NCBI RefSeq assembly: GCF_021389935.1
Contig: NZ_CP089979.1
Coordinates: forward strand, 4,011,001 to 4,075,000
Direction of reading: 5' to 3'
DNA length: 64,000 nucleotides
DNA from: Fulvivirga ligni
GTDB lineage: Bacteria; Bacteroidota; Bacteroidia; Cytophagales; Cyclobacteriaceae
Both the position numbers and the translations under genes were made by a program. The notes beneath the pieces were generated by a model. That model was not told the DNA's origin. It searched no databases and saw nothing but the letters and a program-made list of their open reading frames with translations. Shown piece after piece: positions 36,342 through 44,473 of the stretch. Every line of letters begins with the position of its first letter. The first letter of the stretch is position 1.

Positions 36342-38102
36342 TTAGTAATATGGATTTTGAAGCATTTCAGGGCTTTTACCCACTTCGCTCTGAGGAATAG
36401 GCCAATAGTAGAGGGCATCTCTGAAGATGTGCTTTCTCACATTAAACTTATTGTAGCTTACAGCCTCACCATTGCGCTTTACTTCCATACCAGTCATGGT
36501 ATTGGCCTGAGTTTCTTCGGCTATCATCCATCTTCTTACATCCCAGAATCGGAATCCTTCAAAGGCAAGTTCTACCCTTCTTTCATGATGGATCACCTCT
36601 CTCATAGCTTCTTTAGAAAGGCCTGCTGGTAGTATAAATGGATCTAAACCAGCTCTTTCCCTCACTGCTTCTACAGCTTGATATACTTCTGAGATGGGAC
36701 CACTAAATTCATTAGTTGCCTCAGCAAAATTGAGTAATACCTCAGCGTATCTAATCAGAGGACGCGACTGTGGGCCTCCTATCCAATAGTTAGCAACTAT
36801 CTCTCTGTGAAGCATTTTGTTAGTGTAATAACCTGTAGGAGTGCCTGTAAATACTGCATCTTCAGAAGCAGCGGATCCTTGATATGTGCCAGTATAGATA
36901 TCAACCGGGGTCAATGATCCTGCAGGGACAATTAGCTGTGTCTGATCATAAATGATGGAATTATAAAATCTGGGATCTCTACCCACATAAGGATCTTGAG
37001 GATCATAACCAGACGATGGGTCAGTGATTAATTTACCGTTGCTCATGGCAAAAGCATCTACTGTTTCCTGATAAGGAAAGCCGCCACCACCTGTTCCACC
37101 TCTGGATGGTGGTTGGAAAAGCCTTTCTCGACCCTGGCCCTTATCTTCCATCTTCATCAAAATGATGCACTGGTCAATGGGATCACCATTACCTATAGCG
37201 TCGCTGGCTATAAAAAGGCTATAGAAACCACGGCCGGGTTCCTCTGAGTTATCGTTGAATAATTTAAAGACTTCCAAATTAATGAGGTCTTTAGCGGCAT
37301 CTGCGGCCAGTTTCCAACGGTTAGCATCAAAGCTAGCATAACCTAGTATTTCCTTAAGATCACCAGAAGCAAAATCGCTACCGTTATGCAAAGGGCTGGC
37401 AGCGTGCAGTAGCATTCTGGCTTTAAGACCCATACATGCACCAGCTCCTACCCTACCAAAATCACGACCTCTAGGTCTGATGGCCAATACCTTAGCTGCT
37501 TCATCGCATTCAGAAACAATGTAGTTCACACACTGCTCATAAGTAGCACGCGCACCAGAAATCTCACCCTCAGCAGTGTAGATTTCATCTCCAATTAACG
37601 GTACACCACCATAATGCTGCACCAGCAGGTAATAGTACCAGGCCCTCAAAAATCTACCTTCAGCCGCGTATTGTGCTTTAAGGTTATCATTCAGAGGTGC
37701 ATTTGGAAGGTTCTTTAATAGCTGATTAACCTTCCTGATGTTTCGATAAGGAATGTTCCAGGGATCACTGCTGATAATAATGGGATTTACGGTGCCAGTG
37801 ATAAACTGTATGTCAGTGGTGATGGCATTGATAATTCTCGGTTCGGATTCATCAGATGCCGTTTGCAGACCTCCAGTGGTCTGAGGGAAAAATCCGCCAC
37901 TATTAAAACGGGCCGGACTGTTACTGAACCCAATATCTCTGTAGATATCGAAGAGAAACTGGGTAGTGTACGCACTATCAGAAAAAACTACCTCTTCATT
38001 GAGGTTAGTGGTTTCCGTTTCATCAAGAAATCTCTCTTCCTGACAGGACCAGCCAAGTCCCCCTAATAATGTCAGGATTAGCAAATAGTAAGTGTTCTTC
38101 AT
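36342..38102 (-). CDS. SusD/RagB-type glycan-binding lipoprotein, first gene of the PUL
   Basis: A 586-residue lipoprotein (lipobox LGGLGWSCQE). SusD features are AEGRFLRAWYYYLLVQHYGGVPLI, the Cys-containing VNYIVSECDEAAK, LIRYAEVLLNFAEATNE, HHERRVELAFEGFRFWDVRRW and YYWPIPQSEV. It is the first gene of block A, with three operator-like palindromes 110-193 bp upstream. Having SusD first, separated from SusC by two small lipoprotein genes, is unusual. Its likely SusC partner is the divergent one at 31721-34819. Confidence 0.95.
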   Translation of the reverse strand: MKNTYYLLILTLLGGLGWSCQEERFLDETETTNLNEEVVFSDSAYTTQFLFDIYRDIGFSNSPARFNSGGFFPQTTGGLQTASDESEPRIINAITTDIQFITGTVNPIIISSDPWNIPYRNIRKVNQLLKNLPNAPLNDNLKAQYAAEGRFLRAWYYYLLVQHYGGVPLIGDEIYTAEGEISGARATYEQCVNYIVSECDEAAKVLAIRPRGRDFGRVGAGACMGLKARMLLHAASPLHNGSDFASGDLKEILGYASFDANRWKLAADAAKDLINLEVFKLFNDNSEEPGRGFYSLFIASDAIGNGDPIDQCIILMKMEDKGQGRERLFQPPSRGGTGGGGFPYQETVDAFAMSNGKLITDPSSGYDPQDPYVGRDPRFYNSIIYDQTQLIVPAGSLTPVDIYTGTYQGSAASEDAVFTGTPTGYYTNKMLHREIVANYWIGGPQSRPLIRYAEVLLNFAEATNEFSGPISEVYQAVEAVRERAGLDPFILPAGLSKEAMREVIHHERRVELAFEGFRFWDVRRWMIAEETQANTMTGMEVKRNGEAVSYNKFNVRKHIFRDALYYWPIPQSEVGKSPEMLQNPYY

Positions 38103-38211
38103 AAGGGTTATATTTCATTAGCGTTGTTTTAATTGCAATTCGGAAACGATTGCTTAATTCATCTTAAATAAAGCCATCAGATCTGAGCATGCTATTGCCA
38201 ATTGTTGATGT

Positions 38212-38231
38212 TTACTAAAACGATTTAGTAA
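38212..38231. promoter_or_regulatory. LacI-type operator-like palindrome upstream of block A, best copy
   Basis: TTACTAAAACGATTTAGTAA: 8-bp perfect arms around a central CG, the strongest of the set. It is 110 bp before the first SusD start. The 313-bp gap 38103-38415 contains this site, two overlapping sites (38263-38295) and a long hairpin (38317-38360). Confidence 0.7.
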
Positions 38232-38262
38232 ATGTATAAAAATTTTATCGTTAATCAAGTAT

Positions 38263-38295
38263 TTCTGCAATCGTTTTAGTAAATCGATTTAGGAA
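38263..38295. promoter_or_regulatory. Two overlapping operator-like sites
   Basis: TTCTGCAATCGTTTTAGTAA (38263-38282) keeps the right half only. TTAGTAAATCGATTTAGGAA (38276-38295) keeps both halves with one mismatch each. They overlap by 7 bp and their CG centres are 13 bp apart. Together with 38212-38231 they could allow cooperative or looped repressor binding. Confidence 0.55.
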
Positions 38296-38316
38296 ATAAA
38301 TGATATAAAACATAAC

Positions 38317-38360
38317 AACAATCTGTAAATTCAAATTAATTAACTGATTTACAGATTGTT
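38317..38360 (-). terminator. Perfect 14-bp inverted repeat between the YceI gene and the PUL
   Basis: AACAATCTGTAAAT and ATTTACAGATTGTT pair perfectly around a 16-nt AT-rich loop, 55 bp past the YceI stop. Read on the minus strand the stem is followed by ATGTTTTATATC. It probably ends YceI transcription upstream of the PUL promoter; a protein-binding dyad is the alternative. Confidence 0.5.
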
Positions 38361-38415
38361 AGCAATAAAATAATTGAAAGAAAATGTTATGAAGGGCCTA
38401 ATGAAATTATTGTAA

Positions 38416-38964
38416 CTACTTGGTGTACTGCACGTTAAACGAAACCGTTACTTCGTCACCACATTTTAAGGTACCTAGCAAAGCTGTGGGCGGGTCAATC
38501 TTAAAATCCGTCATTTCAAAACTCACTTTACCAACAAATTTCACCACACCATTTTCTACTGAATATTTCACTGGAATGGACATACTTTTTGAAACACCAG
38601 CTATTTCCAATGTACCTGTTGCAGTCAGATCAGAAGCTGATACACTTTTAGCTGTTTTAAATTGGAAAGTGATGTATGGATGGTCATCGGTTTTTAAAGC
38701 CTCATAAATATCCTTTTCCATAGATTCCTTACCGCTTTTAAGGCTCTCCCCTTTCACTTTGAAACTAAGCGATTGAATTTCCAACTTATCACCAGTGGTC
38801 AGTTTAGCACTCCCTGAAATGGTTTCAGCTTTTAGCTCCCAATCATGTAGTGTAGAGGTACCGAAAACCTCTAGTTTACTGTTTTTAGCATCCACAGAGT
38901 ATTCCTGGGCATAAAGTGAAACTGTAGAGATTAAAGCAAGGATTATTGAAGTAAGGTATTTCAT
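38416..38964 (-). CDS. YceI-family periplasmic lipocalin-like protein
   Basis: A 182-residue exported protein with signal peptide ending SLYAQ. The YceI pattern is clear: YSVDAKNSKLEVFGTSTLHDW at the start, ITFQFKT, GTLEIAGVSKSMSIPV and FEMTDFKIDPP at the end. YceI proteins are small beta-barrels that bind polyisoprenoid or other amphipathic molecules; the physiological role is often unclear. It appears to be a single-gene unit, separated from the PUL by a perfect hairpin, and is probably unrelated to glycan use. The 188-bp gap on its right side shows no gene. Confidence 0.88.
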   Translation of the reverse strand: MKYLTSIILALISTVSLYAQEYSVDAKNSKLEVFGTSTLHDWELKAETISGSAKLTTGDKLEIQSLSFKVKGESLKSGKESMEKDIYEALKTDDHPYITFQFKTAKSVSASDLTATGTLEIAGVSKSMSIPVKYSVENGVVKFVGKVSFEMTDFKIDPPTALLGTLKCGDEVTVSFNVQYTK

Positions 38965-39152
38965 AAGGTTTAAGTAAATGATTAAGTGTTACAAATATAG
39001 TGAAAGGTTTTGCAAGGATGGTGCCATGAATACTGAGTATTAGGTAGACTCAAGCAACGCCAATTTGTGTTTTTGTCTTCCAAATAACATGGAACATATG
39101 CCAATGTTATCTACAGGAATCAAATTTTCCTACCAAAGAGATAGTGCCAGAC

Positions 39153-39788
39153 TTACTTCAGTTTTACCATTTCATTAAAGCCATGATACTCTTCTTCTAT
39201 GAGATCACCTTGCTCATTGTAAAATTTCGCAGAATCATATTTATATTTTGTCTTTAATCTATCGCTAAGGAGCTCCTTATAATCTTTGACCAGGAAGCAG
39301 AACTCCCCGTCAATGTTTCCATTTCGATGAAATGTCTTTATTCTCTGAACCAGAAATGTATCCATTTCAATTACTTCAAAACTTGAAGACCATGATTCTA
39401 ATAGTTTAAATTCAGATGCAATATTTGGTTTTTCGGTAACTGTTCTAGTCAGTATGTTACCATATTTGTCGTATAATATCGACCGTTTGTCTATGCCAAG
39501 AGGCTTTCCATTTTGATAATATTTGGATTCTTCAGTCCAGTTTCCAATTTCCACAAAATTAAAGCTCTTTGATCCTTCTGGGCGGGTTACATATAATTGC
39601 CCTTTAGAAAAGCCCTCTTCACTTTTGCTGTACCAATCCCAAATGATGTATCCCTGTTGATCAATCTTACTAATTTGGTCAGAAGATAATCCCTTTTCGT
39701 AGTAAGCATGCTGATTGTCTTTGTGTCCATCCAAGACAGCACATGATGATAAAGCGATAATGGTAATAATAACAAGTATTCTTGTCAT
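39153..39788 (-). CDS. Hypothetical lipoprotein with MORN-like text pattern
   Basis: I start at the ATG at 39788 rather than 26 codons earlier, because it places a lipobox (IIALSSCAV) right after a short hydrophobic stretch. The 211-residue product has repeated pieces such as YYQNGKPLGIDKR, YDKYGNILTRT, FHRNGNIDGEF and YNEQGDLIEEEY, the pattern of toxin-antitoxin-like or MORN-type antitoxin repeats common in Bacteroidota lipoproteins. No catalytic motif was found. It stands alone; function unknown. Confidence 0.7.
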   Translation of the reverse strand: MTRILVIITIIALSSCAVLDGHKDNQHAYYEKGLSSDQISKIDQQGYIIWDWYSKSEEGFSKGQLYVTRPEGSKSFNFVEIGNWTEESKYYQNGKPLGIDKRSILYDKYGNILTRTVTEKPNIASEFKLLESWSSSFEVIEMDTFLVQRIKTFHRNGNIDGEFCFLVKDYKELLSDRLKTKYKYDSAKFYNEQGDLIEEEYHGFNEMVKLK

Positions 39789-39859
39789 AGTATGCTGAGA
39801 TTCGTTAAAGGTTACGATATAGATTGCTAATGTAGAGAAACAGCTTGCGCAGGGAAAGA

Positions 39860-39975
39860 CTGTCACTGCTACCGAACACTAAGATGCCGGATATTATTTC
39901 GCTACGCTACATAATTCCGGCATGAGGGTATTAATACAGCTTGTACTTACCTCGCTCCAATCCTGACTTCGACCG
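39860..39975. repeat. Copy of the intergenic hairpin repeat, left of the sugar dehydrogenase gene
   Basis: It contains ATGCCGGATATTA / TAATTCCGGCAT arms (39884-39923), flanked by sequence matching the copies at 41401-41675 (CGAACACTAAG before the hairpin and TTACCTCGCTCCAATCCTGACT after it). It is diverged from the other two copies and lies just past the stop of the dehydrogenase gene. Confidence 0.6.
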
Positions 39976-39986
39976 TTGAAACCTTA

Positions 39987-41228
39987 CTACAGCCCTATTT
40001 TATACATCAATCCGCTATCGGTGATGGCATACAAAGCTCCGTCTGTACCTTCTAGGACATCGCGAAAACGCTCATTTTCAGAGGCTAGTAAGCGCTCTTC
40101 ACCTACCACCAGGTTATCTTTTATTACCAACCTTACGATATGTTGCCCACTTAAAGCTCCGAGGAAAAGGTTATTTTCCCATTCAGAAATTAGGCTTCCG
40201 GTGTAGAAAGTGATACCACTTGGTGAAACTACTGGGTCCCAATAGTATACAGGCTGCTCCATGCCGGCTTGTTGAGTAATTCCCTGTCCGATAGGTGAGC
40301 CGGAATATTCTATACCATAAGATATAGTAGGCCAGCCATAATCTTTACCTGGCTCTATCAAGTTCACTTCGTCACCACCTCTTGGACCAAACTCGGCTTC
40401 CCAGAGATCTCCTGTAGCAGGGTGAACGGCCAAGCCTTGTACGTTTCTATGTCCGTAAGAATAGATTTCTGGTAATTTATTTTCCTGACCTGCAAATGGA
40501 TTACCTTCGGCTGGCTCACCGTTGGTAGTTATTCTAAGCACTTTACCCAAGGCAGCGTCTAACTCCTGTGCTTCAGGCCTTGATTCCAAATCAGATCTTT
40601 CTCCTGTGCTAACAAATAAATTTCCGCTGCCATCCCAGACTAATCTGCCGCCATAATGCAAGGAGCTATTAAATTCTGGAATCGCTGTGTAGATCACTTC
40701 TGCGTTCTCAATGTTGGTTTCGTCATCAGACAATCTCCCCTTGCCCACCGCGGTAGCTGTTCCTCCAGATCCATCTTGAGAAAATGTCCAATAGACTATT
40801 CTGTTGCTTTCAAAAGCAGGATCCACCGCCACATCTAATAGTCCTCCTTGACCAGAGCTATTCACTGCAGGAAGACCTGAAATAGCTGAACTTACCTCTC
40901 CCGAGGCTGATACAATACGCATGGTCCCTCCTTTTTCTGTAACAATTATCCGACCATCAGGTAGATTGGTCATACCCCATGGATTGCTTAGTCCAGTGGC
41001 CAGCTTAGTTACTTTATAAGCAGTTTTAGTAACTCTACCAGAAACTCTGGTCTGCCCAGAAAATGCCGCTGCATAGTCAGTATTGGGAGGCAATGTTTCT
41101 ACAGGAGCTGTTACGCTATCGCTCTCTATAGGATCTTTTTCATCGGTAACTTCATCATTACTACCACAAGAAACACCAATTAGACCAAATACTATAGAAA
41201 CAAGACAAATATTGAGGATCACTCTCAT
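39987..41228 (-). CDS. PQQ-dependent aldose/sorbosone-type sugar dehydrogenase lipoprotein
   Basis: A 413-residue lipoprotein (lipobox LIGVSCGS). It is a six-bladed propeller of the soluble glucose/sorbosone dehydrogenase family (YliI-like): ATGLSNPWGMTNLPDGRIIVTEK, GLLDVAVDPAF, LHYGGRLVWDGSGNLFVSTGER, SYGHRNVQGLAVHP and EFGPRGGDEVN, which carry the calcium/PQQ-binding residues. It oxidises aldoses in the periplasm with PQQ as cofactor; no PQQ biosynthesis gene is in the window. It is flanked by copies of an intergenic repeat and seems to be a single-gene unit. Confidence 0.9.
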   Translation of the reverse strand: MRVILNICLVSIVFGLIGVSCGSNDEVTDEKDPIESDSVTAPVETLPPNTDYAAAFSGQTRVSGRVTKTAYKVTKLATGLSNPWGMTNLPDGRIIVTEKGGTMRIVSASGEVSSAISGLPAVNSSGQGGLLDVAVDPAFESNRIVYWTFSQDGSGGTATAVGKGRLSDDETNIENAEVIYTAIPEFNSSLHYGGRLVWDGSGNLFVSTGERSDLESRPEAQELDAALGKVLRITTNGEPAEGNPFAGQENKLPEIYSYGHRNVQGLAVHPATGDLWEAEFGPRGGDEVNLIEPGKDYGWPTISYGIEYSGSPIGQGITQQAGMEQPVYYWDPVVSPSGITFYTGSLISEWENNLFLGALSGQHIVRLVIKDNLVVGEERLLASENERFRDVLEGTDGALYAITDSGLMYKIGL

Positions 41229-41400
41229 ATTAAAGTGGGTTATTTTAAAGGTTTTAAGCTTATGCTTTGTAAGATTAACACTTATATTATGATTTAGGTA
41301 TGAATTGAGGGAGGAATTTTTAGTGGGTCATGCTTGAGAAATCGGTAATGCAGTATTTCATATTGAATTATTTTACTCAGGCTTCACCTTCATTAATTGC

Positions 41401-41675
41401 AAATCCGCAGCGAAGCGTAGAGCCAGAGTATTTGCTGATCAAGACTGCTATTGAACATTAGAGATGCCGGATATTACTCCACTACGCTACATAATTCCGG
41501 CATGACGGTTCTTTTATTGTTTGACAATGCAGAACCGTTGATACCTACCTCACCACAACCGTCACTCCGGCCGCAGAGAAGCGGAGAGCCGGAGTCTCTG
41601 CTGATCGGGACTGTTTCTGAACATTAAAGATGCCGGTATTATTCGGCTACGCTGTATAATTCCGGCATGACGGTT
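41401..41675. repeat. Two direct copies of an intergenic hairpin repeat (165-bp period) in the 568-bp gap
   Basis: Each unit has a CCGCAG.GAAGCG...GAG block, then GCTGATC..GACTG, GAACATTA, and a hairpin with ATGCCGG / CCGGCAT arms (41464-41503 and 41630-41668) ending in GACGGTTCTT. The second unit also has perfect arms ACTCCGGC / GCCGGAGT (about 41565-41596). The gap 41229-41796 holds no gene I can support, only these repeats and a terminator. Confidence 0.75.
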
Positions 41676-41728
41676 CTTGTATAGTTTAACAGTCTTACCT
41701 GCTCTTACGCCTTTTCACCACATAGTGA

Positions 41729-41768
41729 ACAAAACAAAAACGAGCTATTCAAATATGATAGCTCGCTT
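41729..41768 (-). terminator. Rho-independent terminator of the efflux operon
   Basis: Stem CGAGCTAT / ATAGCTCG with a 9-nt loop, extended by pairing of flanking A-rich and T-rich runs; on the minus strand it ends in TTTTTGTTTTG. It begins about 30 bp past the stop of the MFS transporter gene. Confidence 0.85.
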
Positions 41769-41796
41769 TGTTTTGTTTAGTATGGTCAAAAAATGC

Positions 41797-43377
41797 TTAA
41801 TGCACTGCTGAAGTGTCTGTTTTTGCATGTTTATCATGCTTCATTAGAAACAACAGTGGTAAAACAATTATACAGGCTAGTCCTACTACATGAAATGAAT
41901 CTAGATATCCGAGGATAGATGTCTGCTGAAAAACAGAAAAATCCAGAACTTTTAATGCCATGGTTTGGGCTTCTTGCTGCGGGTAGCCATTACCTACAAA
42001 GCCTTGAGTGACATTTTGAATCGTTGCTGAAGGAACTACATCTATATTATTAATATTAGAAACTAAATCATTTCTGAAGACAGAATTCATAGTGGTCATG
42101 CGATTACTTACCAGGGCTAGTCCGCAGGCACTTCCTAGCTGACGAGTCATGTTACAAATACCTGTACCTTGAGACAAATCGTAGCCTTGAAGGCCTTCAA
42201 TGGCTAGCGTGATTACTGGCAGCATTAGAAAGCTTAGTCCCAGCCCCCTAAGGATCATCGGCCAAAAGAGGCTATCCCAATTGGAGGCTGGAGACTGCGC
42301 AGACATCCAGAAACAAAAAACACTGGTTATAACAAAACCTGTAAGCACTATAATTTTCGGGTTTAAACCTTTTCTAAATAGCACCTGAACGAAGGCAATT
42401 CCTACACCTGTCATGATAGCGCCAGGTGTTATACCAAGACCTGTTAAGGTGGGTGTCCAACCCAGGCTTATCTGTGTAAATAATGGATAAGAATAGAGCA
42501 CACTGATTAACACGGCACCAATTACGAAGTTAAATAGTGCCCCTACTGCTACGTTGGTTCTCTTTAGCAAGCGCAGATCAGCAGCAGGATACTTTGTATT
42601 TAACTCCCAGATAATGAATGATATAATTCCCACTACGGCTAGCGAGGTGAAGAATATAATCTCTTTACTATCGAACCATTCATAAGAATTACCTTCCTCT
42701 AGTACGAACTGTAGGCTTCCCAGCCCAATGGCAAGCAGAATGATGCCGCCCCAATCAAACTTGCCCGTTTTCACCCTATTCTTCTCATCGGCAATATAGA
42801 ACCATGAGAGCATGGTTACCAACATTCCTAGCGGCACGTTGATAAAGAATATCCAGTGCCATGAAATATTATCAGTAAGATAGCCGCCCAAAAGTGGACC
42901 TAAAGCGGGGCCCATGGCAATACTGCCACCAAAAATAGCCATACCGACAACCAGTTTTTTAGGTGGGAAAACTTCTCCTAATACGGTTTGCGATGTAGCT
43001 ATAAGTGCTCCACCTCCAAGGCCTTGTATAAATCTCCAAAGTACTAGTTGAGCAAGACTATCAGACAATCCGCACATCAGGGAAGACAGGGTGAATATAG
43101 CTATAGAGGCTGTGAAATATATTTTGCGGCCGAACAAGTTACTCAGCATCCCGCTCAGTGGGATAATGATCACATTGGAAATGGCATACGCCGTAACCAC
43201 CCAGGTAATCTCTTTAGTGGTAGCTCCTATGCTACCACTAATCTCTCTCAAAGCTACGTTGACAATAGTCATATCCAGCAGTTCCAGCATGGATGCAAGT
43301 ACCACCGTGACCACAATGATTACTAAAGTCAACCCTTTGGGATATTGTTTTTCTTCTGTAGTTAATTCAGCTGTCAT
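41797..43377 (-). CDS. DHA2-family (EmrB/QacA-type) drug efflux MFS transporter
   Basis: A 526-residue inner-membrane protein with 14 predicted helices. Family motifs: LDMTIVNVALREI in helix 1 (motif D1), GRKIYF after helix 2 (motif A), WRFIQGLGGGAL (motif B) and GPALGPLLGG with WHWIFFINVPLG (motif C region), all typical of DHA2 proton antiporters. It partners with the EmrA-type adaptor and TolC-type channel encoded upstream to form a tripartite pump. Its start overlaps the adaptor stop by one base. It is the last gene of the operon, followed by a strong terminator. The substrate is unknown. Confidence 0.93.
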   Translation of the reverse strand: MTAELTTEEKQYPKGLTLVIIVVTVVLASMLELLDMTIVNVALREISGSIGATTKEITWVVTAYAISNVIIIPLSGMLSNLFGRKIYFTASIAIFTLSSLMCGLSDSLAQLVLWRFIQGLGGGALIATSQTVLGEVFPPKKLVVGMAIFGGSIAMGPALGPLLGGYLTDNISWHWIFFINVPLGMLVTMLSWFYIADEKNRVKTGKFDWGGIILLAIGLGSLQFVLEEGNSYEWFDSKEIIFFTSLAVVGIISFIIWELNTKYPAADLRLLKRTNVAVGALFNFVIGAVLISVLYSYPLFTQISLGWTPTLTGLGITPGAIMTGVGIAFVQVLFRKGLNPKIIVLTGFVITSVFCFWMSAQSPASNWDSLFWPMILRGLGLSFLMLPVITLAIEGLQGYDLSQGTGICNMTRQLGSACGLALVSNRMTTMNSVFRNDLVSNINNIDVVPSATIQNVTQGFVGNGYPQQEAQTMALKVLDFSVFQQTSILGYLDSFHVVGLACIIVLPLLFLMKHDKHAKTDTSAVH

Positions 43378-44438
43378 TACTTGCTGGCTTTAATGTCTAC
43401 CACTACATTCATACCTGGTACCAGTTGCTGTTTTTTCTCGTTTTGAATGTTAGTAATGGCTATTTTCACTGGTACTCTCTGAGTTACCTTTACAAAGTTT
43501 CCAGTGGCGTTGTCAGCTGGGAGTAGTGAGAATTTAGGTCCTGTAGCTCCAGCAAGACTCTCCACCTTACCAGTCATTTCAATATCAGGGTAGGCATCTA
43601 TAGAAATGTTTACTTCTGCACCCATTGTCACTTTATCCAACTGCGTTTCTTTCAAATTGGCCGTTACCCAAATGTTTTCTAAGTCGATAAGCATGCCTAC
43701 AGCTGTACCAGGAAGGCACAATTGACCCACTTCCACTGATTTTTTTGAGATAATACCATCGCTTGGAGCTATGATAAAGCAGTTTTCTAATAAATATCTT
43801 GCTGACACCAACTGAGCCTTAGCTTCTTTCACCATGGCTTCAGCCATTTGTATTTGATACTCCTGAGCAGTTATTTGTGTGCCTGCGGTAGCTCTCTGTG
43901 CTGATAGCGCTTTATATTGTGCATCGGCCATATCTAAACCAGACTTGGCTGCATCATAAGCCTGAGGCGTAGCAGCTCCTTTTTTGTACATGGCTTCTAT
44001 CCTTTCGAAATCATTTCTCGCCTGAGTAAGTTTGGCCTTGGCGGAAGAGATGTTTTCTGATGCCGCTCTGGTATTATAGGCAGCTGATTGCTTACCAGTT
44101 TGATTGGCCTGCACACCTAACATAGCACTTTCTAACCTGGCTTCAGCCTGGTGAAATTTGGCCTTGATATCCACTGTATCCATAATGGCCAGCGTATCAC
44201 CCTTCTTTACCTGCTGATTCTCTTCAAATCTTAGGTCTATGATGTGGCCACTGGTGTTTACCCTTAATGGAATGATATCTCCATCAATCTGGGCATTGTC
44301 ACTATTTTCAAAGTTAGCACTATGGATAATGGCTTTTGTGGCGAAAAACAGCCCCACTATTACCACGGCACTTATAATTACTATCCTGATCACCTTGCTT
44401 CCTTTTTTAGCAGTCTTTTTGTTATTTGCTGTTTCCAT
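43377..44438 (-). CDS. EmrA/HlyD-type membrane-fusion adaptor
   Basis: A 353-residue protein anchored by one N-terminal helix (about 18-38). It shows the adaptor order: N-terminal barrel/lipoyl half (SGHIIDLRFEENQQVKKGDTL), a long coiled-coil hairpin rich in Ala/Gln/Lys (about 85-210), the second lipoyl half (NCFIIAPSDGIISKKSVEVGQ) and a beta-barrel domain (VTANLKETQLDKV). It links the MFS transporter in the inner membrane to the TolC-type channel. It lies 35 bp after the channel gene and overlaps the transporter gene. Confidence 0.92.
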   Translation of the reverse strand: METANNKKTAKKGSKVIRIVIISAVVIVGLFFATKAIIHSANFENSDNAQIDGDIIPLRVNTSGHIIDLRFEENQQVKKGDTLAIMDTVDIKAKFHQAEARLESAMLGVQANQTGKQSAAYNTRAASENISSAKAKLTQARNDFERIEAMYKKGAATPQAYDAAKSGLDMADAQYKALSAQRATAGTQITAQEYQIQMAEAMVKEAKAQLVSARYLLENCFIIAPSDGIISKKSVEVGQLCLPGTAVGMLIDLENIWVTANLKETQLDKVTMGAEVNISIDAYPDIEMTGKVESLAGATGPKFSLLPADNATGNFVKVTQRVPVKIAITNIQNEKKQQLVPGMNVVVDIKASK

Positions 44439-44473
44439 TTTATTAATATTCTTTAATGTCTTCTGATTATAAA

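Noticed and set aside
41401-41675. Tandem palindromic units considered as a CRISPR array or insertion sequence
   Set aside because: Only two units with a 165-bp period, no spacers of constant length, no cas genes and no transposase.
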